A stretch of 64,000 nt of DNA from SB25 sp050180705 (GTDB lineage Bacteria; Bacteroidota; Bacteroidia; Bacteroidales; Tenuifilaceae), in the NCBI GenBank assembly GCA_050180705.1, contig JBFXDX010000001.1, positions 124,001-188,000 of the forward strand, given 5' to 3'. The number at the start of each line of letters is the position of its first letter. Position 1 is the first letter of the stretch. Positions 62,211 to 64,000 of the stretch are shown in pieces. The position numbers were made by a program, and so were the translations under genes. The notes beneath the pieces were generated by a model. The model worked only from the letters and a program-made list of their open reading frames with translations, did not search any database and was not told where the DNA came from.

Positions 62211-62429
62211 GAAATAATAGGACGATTGGCTTCATTGTCATTGTGATAATTCTTTGCGTCTAACTCAATTTTATTTCTCCGTAATGAGTCAAATGCAACA
62301 CCAAATGAACTTTTCCCAAACCCATTAGGGGCAACCAAAATATTTGGTTTATTTGGGATTAGGTCTAATTGGAAGTTATGATTACCAATACCCTTTTATA
62401 TTCGTTATTTTTATACTTTTAATTTTCAT
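62211..62429 (-). pseudogene. AAA ATPase gene fragment, frameshifted and truncated
   Basis: Begins MKIKSIKITNIKG with ATG (62429) overlapping the hsdM stop (ATGA), then the frame shifts at AAAAGGG: removing one G gives GIGNHNFQLDLIPNKPN followed by ILVAPNGFGKSSFGVAFDSL, a P-loop ATPase of the SMC/RloA type. The remainder of the gene after NNEANRP-like sequence is missing; DNA switches to the 400-bp element at 62210. It would have been the next gene of the type I restriction operon. Confidence 0.8.
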
Positions 62430-63952
62430 TCTTCTGAATTGCCGTTTATCGTTTCCATAATTTCCTTGAAACTATTTAAACCCGATTCAATGTTTTCAAT
62501 AATCTCGCTTGCCAAGATATCGGGGTCGGGCAAATTATCCAAGTCGGTAAGGCTTTTGTCTTTAATCCAAAAAATATCCAGGTTGGTTTTATCCCTTGCC
62601 AATATTTCTTCGTAGGTGAATTTTCGCCAACGTCCTTCAGGATTTTGTTCGCTCCATGTTTCGATGCGTTTGTGGCGGTTTTCGGGATTATATAGTTTTA
62701 CGAATTCTGCCAAATCTGCTGTGGTCATTGGCTTTTTCTTCAATGTATGGTGTACGTTGGTGCGATAATCGTAAAACCAAACCTCTTTTGTTTGTGCTTC
62801 TTTACTTGCTGCACGGTTATCGAAAAACAACACATTTGCTTTTACGCCTTGTGCATAAAACAGACCAGTTGGCAATCGTAAAATGGTATGTAAATCGGCT
62901 GTAAGCATTAATTGCTTGCGTACTTCTTCACCGGCACCTCCTTCAAATAGCACATTATCGGGCAAAACAACGGCTGCCTGTCCTGTAACTTTTAGCATGG
63001 TTTTAATATGCTGTAAAAAGTTAAGCTGCTTGTTCGAGGTTGTTTCCCAAAAGTCCTGACGATTGTAACTCAAATCTTCTTTTTCGGCTTCGCCTTCTTC
63101 ATTGGTTACCGTGTAGCTACTCTTTTTGCCGAAGGGTGGATTTGCCAATACATAATCGAAACGTTCACCCGAATCAGCAACAAGGGAGTCATTGGTGGAA
63201 ATGGTACTCTCTCCTGCTATTTCACCAATGTTGTGTAAATACATATTCATCAGGCACAAACGGCGAGTGTTTGCCACAATCTCGTTGCCGTGGAAGGTTT
63301 TATTTTTCAAAAATTCCTTTTCGTCTCGGTCGAGCTGGTTGTGTTCTACCAACCAATCGTAAGCAGCTAAAAAGAAACCACCTGTTCCGCAAGCAGGGTC
63401 GGCAATGGTCTTTTGTGGTTTGGGTTGTACACAGGCAACCATGGTTTTAATCAAAGCACGGGGCGTAAAATATTGCCCTGCACCCGATTTGGTATCTTCG
63501 GCATTCTTTTCGAGTAAACCCTCGTATATTTTGCCTTTTACATCGGCACCCATCATCGACCATTGTTCCTGGTCAATCATACTGATAACCCTTGAAAGTT
63601 TGGCAGGGTCTTGTATTTTATTTTGACTCTTGGTGAAAATATGCCCAAGCATTCCTTTCTCGGTGCTCAAACTGCGAAGCAGTTGAGCGTAAAACGACTC
63701 TAACTCTGCACCCCGTTTGCCCGATAAGGTTTCCCAATTACAAAATTCACCGTCCGGAATTTCGTTACCTTCTACATCTTTAATGCGTGGAAACTGTAAA
63801 CCTTTGTTGTATGGCGGCTTGTTAAGTTCATCGGTCATTTTAAGGAATAACAAATACGTTATTTGCTCCAAGTAATCGCCATAACTAACACCATCGTCAC
63901 GGAGTACGCTGGCAAGATTCCAAATCTTTGATATAATTGCTGAATCGGACAT
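62426..63952 (-). CDS. hsdM: type I restriction-modification system DNA methyltransferase subunit
   Basis: 508 residues, complete. N6-adenine methyltransferase of a type I system; methylates DNA and, with HsdS and HsdR, forms the restriction enzyme. Seen: N-terminal HsdM_N domain (WNLASVLRDDGVSYGDYLEQ), SAM motif DPACGTGGFFLAAYDW (about residues 181-196) and catalytic NPPFGKKSSY (about 272-281). No HsdS or HsdR is visible in the window; the gene is followed by a broken ATPase, so the operon is damaged downstream or continues upstream beyond 64 kb. Codon use is less AT-rich than the cassettes. Confidence 0.92.
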   Translation of the reverse strand: MSDSAIISKIWNLASVLRDDGVSYGDYLEQITYLLFLKMTDELNKPPYNKGLQFPRIKDVEGNEIPDGEFCNWETLSGKRGAELESFYAQLLRSLSTEKGMLGHIFTKSQNKIQDPAKLSRVISMIDQEQWSMMGADVKGKIYEGLLEKNAEDTKSGAGQYFTPRALIKTMVACVQPKPQKTIADPACGTGGFFLAAYDWLVEHNQLDRDEKEFLKNKTFHGNEIVANTRRLCLMNMYLHNIGEIAGESTISTNDSLVADSGERFDYVLANPPFGKKSSYTVTNEEGEAEKEDLSYNRQDFWETTSNKQLNFLQHIKTMLKVTGQAAVVLPDNVLFEGGAGEEVRKQLMLTADLHTILRLPTGLFYAQGVKANVLFFDNRAASKEAQTKEVWFYDYRTNVHHTLKKKPMTTADLAEFVKLYNPENRHKRIETWSEQNPEGRWRKFTYEEILARDKTNLDIFWIKDKSLTDLDNLPDPDILASEIIENIESGLNSFKEIMETINGNSEE

Positions 63953-64000
63953 GTTACTATCTATTATGAATTGTAAAATTTATCGTCACCCCATTTTATG

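Noticed and set aside
62156..62338. 60-aa ORF as a gene of its own
   Set aside because: It is an internal piece of the truncated, frameshifted ATPase joined to repeat DNA.
45000..64000. Integron integrase or phage-type tyrosine recombinase
   Set aside because: No ORF with the RHRY pattern or the length of IntI was found on either strand in this window.

Overview
The window looks like chromosomal DNA of a Bacteroidetes, most likely a Bacteroidales/Marinilabiliales-type bacterium. Evidence: one large secreted protein ends in a type IX secretion C-terminal sorting domain; there are hybrid propeller-type sensor kinases paired with LytTR regulators; many short SpII lipoproteins are present; promoters fit TTTG-N19-TAnnTTTG and Shine-Dalgarno sequences are mostly absent. 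Species cannot be named from the sequence. No rRNA, tRNA or CRISPR array was seen.

Layout. 1-2.2 kb: end of a SsuABC/TauABC-like ABC importer operon. 2.2-2.9 kb: REP-like hairpins beside a broken IS200-like (RAYT-type) transposase. 3.0-5.4 kb: small lipoproteins, two of them tandem paralogues. 5.5-8.4 kb: a small accessory island, bounded by imperfect 52-bp direct repeats, holding a 21-bp tandem array and an AbiL-like (RloA/RloB) two-gene system. 8.6-20.6 kb: housekeeping genes (CPA antiporter, HD phosphohydrolase, inositol monophosphatase, LpxL-like acyltransferase, glycosyltransferase, acyl-CoA ligase, lysA-lysC behind a probable peptide-leader attenuator, pheT). 20.7-32.7 kb: a signalling/surface locus: 1333-aa one-piece sensor kinase, LytTR response regulator, stand-alone LytTR protein, secreted protein and a 1957-aa GLUG/MBG-repeat T9SS-exported protein. 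32.8-42.3 kb: macro-domain protein, NtrB/NtrC-like pair, UbiA-type prenyltransferase, PepSY-type membrane protein, glycosyltransferase, murB, inorganic pyrophosphatase.

42.3-62.2 kb is the unusual part. Every gene lies on the minus strand, the DNA is AT-rich, and from about 45 kb the genes are separated by imperfect inverted-repeat sites that look like integron attC sites (core GTTRGC...GCYAAC, long arms, 60-100 nt central loop). Several units carry matching complementary ends that differ from unit to unit (for example GTTAGGCAAA/TTTGCCTAAC and GTTAGCTCTC/GAGAGCTAAC), which is the signature of gene cassettes. The cargo is defence-rich: OLD-like ATPase-TOPRIM nuclease, McrBC, a SEFIR protein, a TIR protein and a SUKH immunity-type protein, plus lipoproteins and membrane proteins. 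No integrase is seen, so within this window it is a cluster of attC sites lacking an integrase. Three near-identical copies of a ~400-bp non-coding element (and several decayed copies) are fused to the 5' ends of cassettes.

62.2-64 kb: hsdM of a type I restriction system, followed by a frameshifted, truncated ATPase gene that is cut off by the last copy of the 400-bp element.
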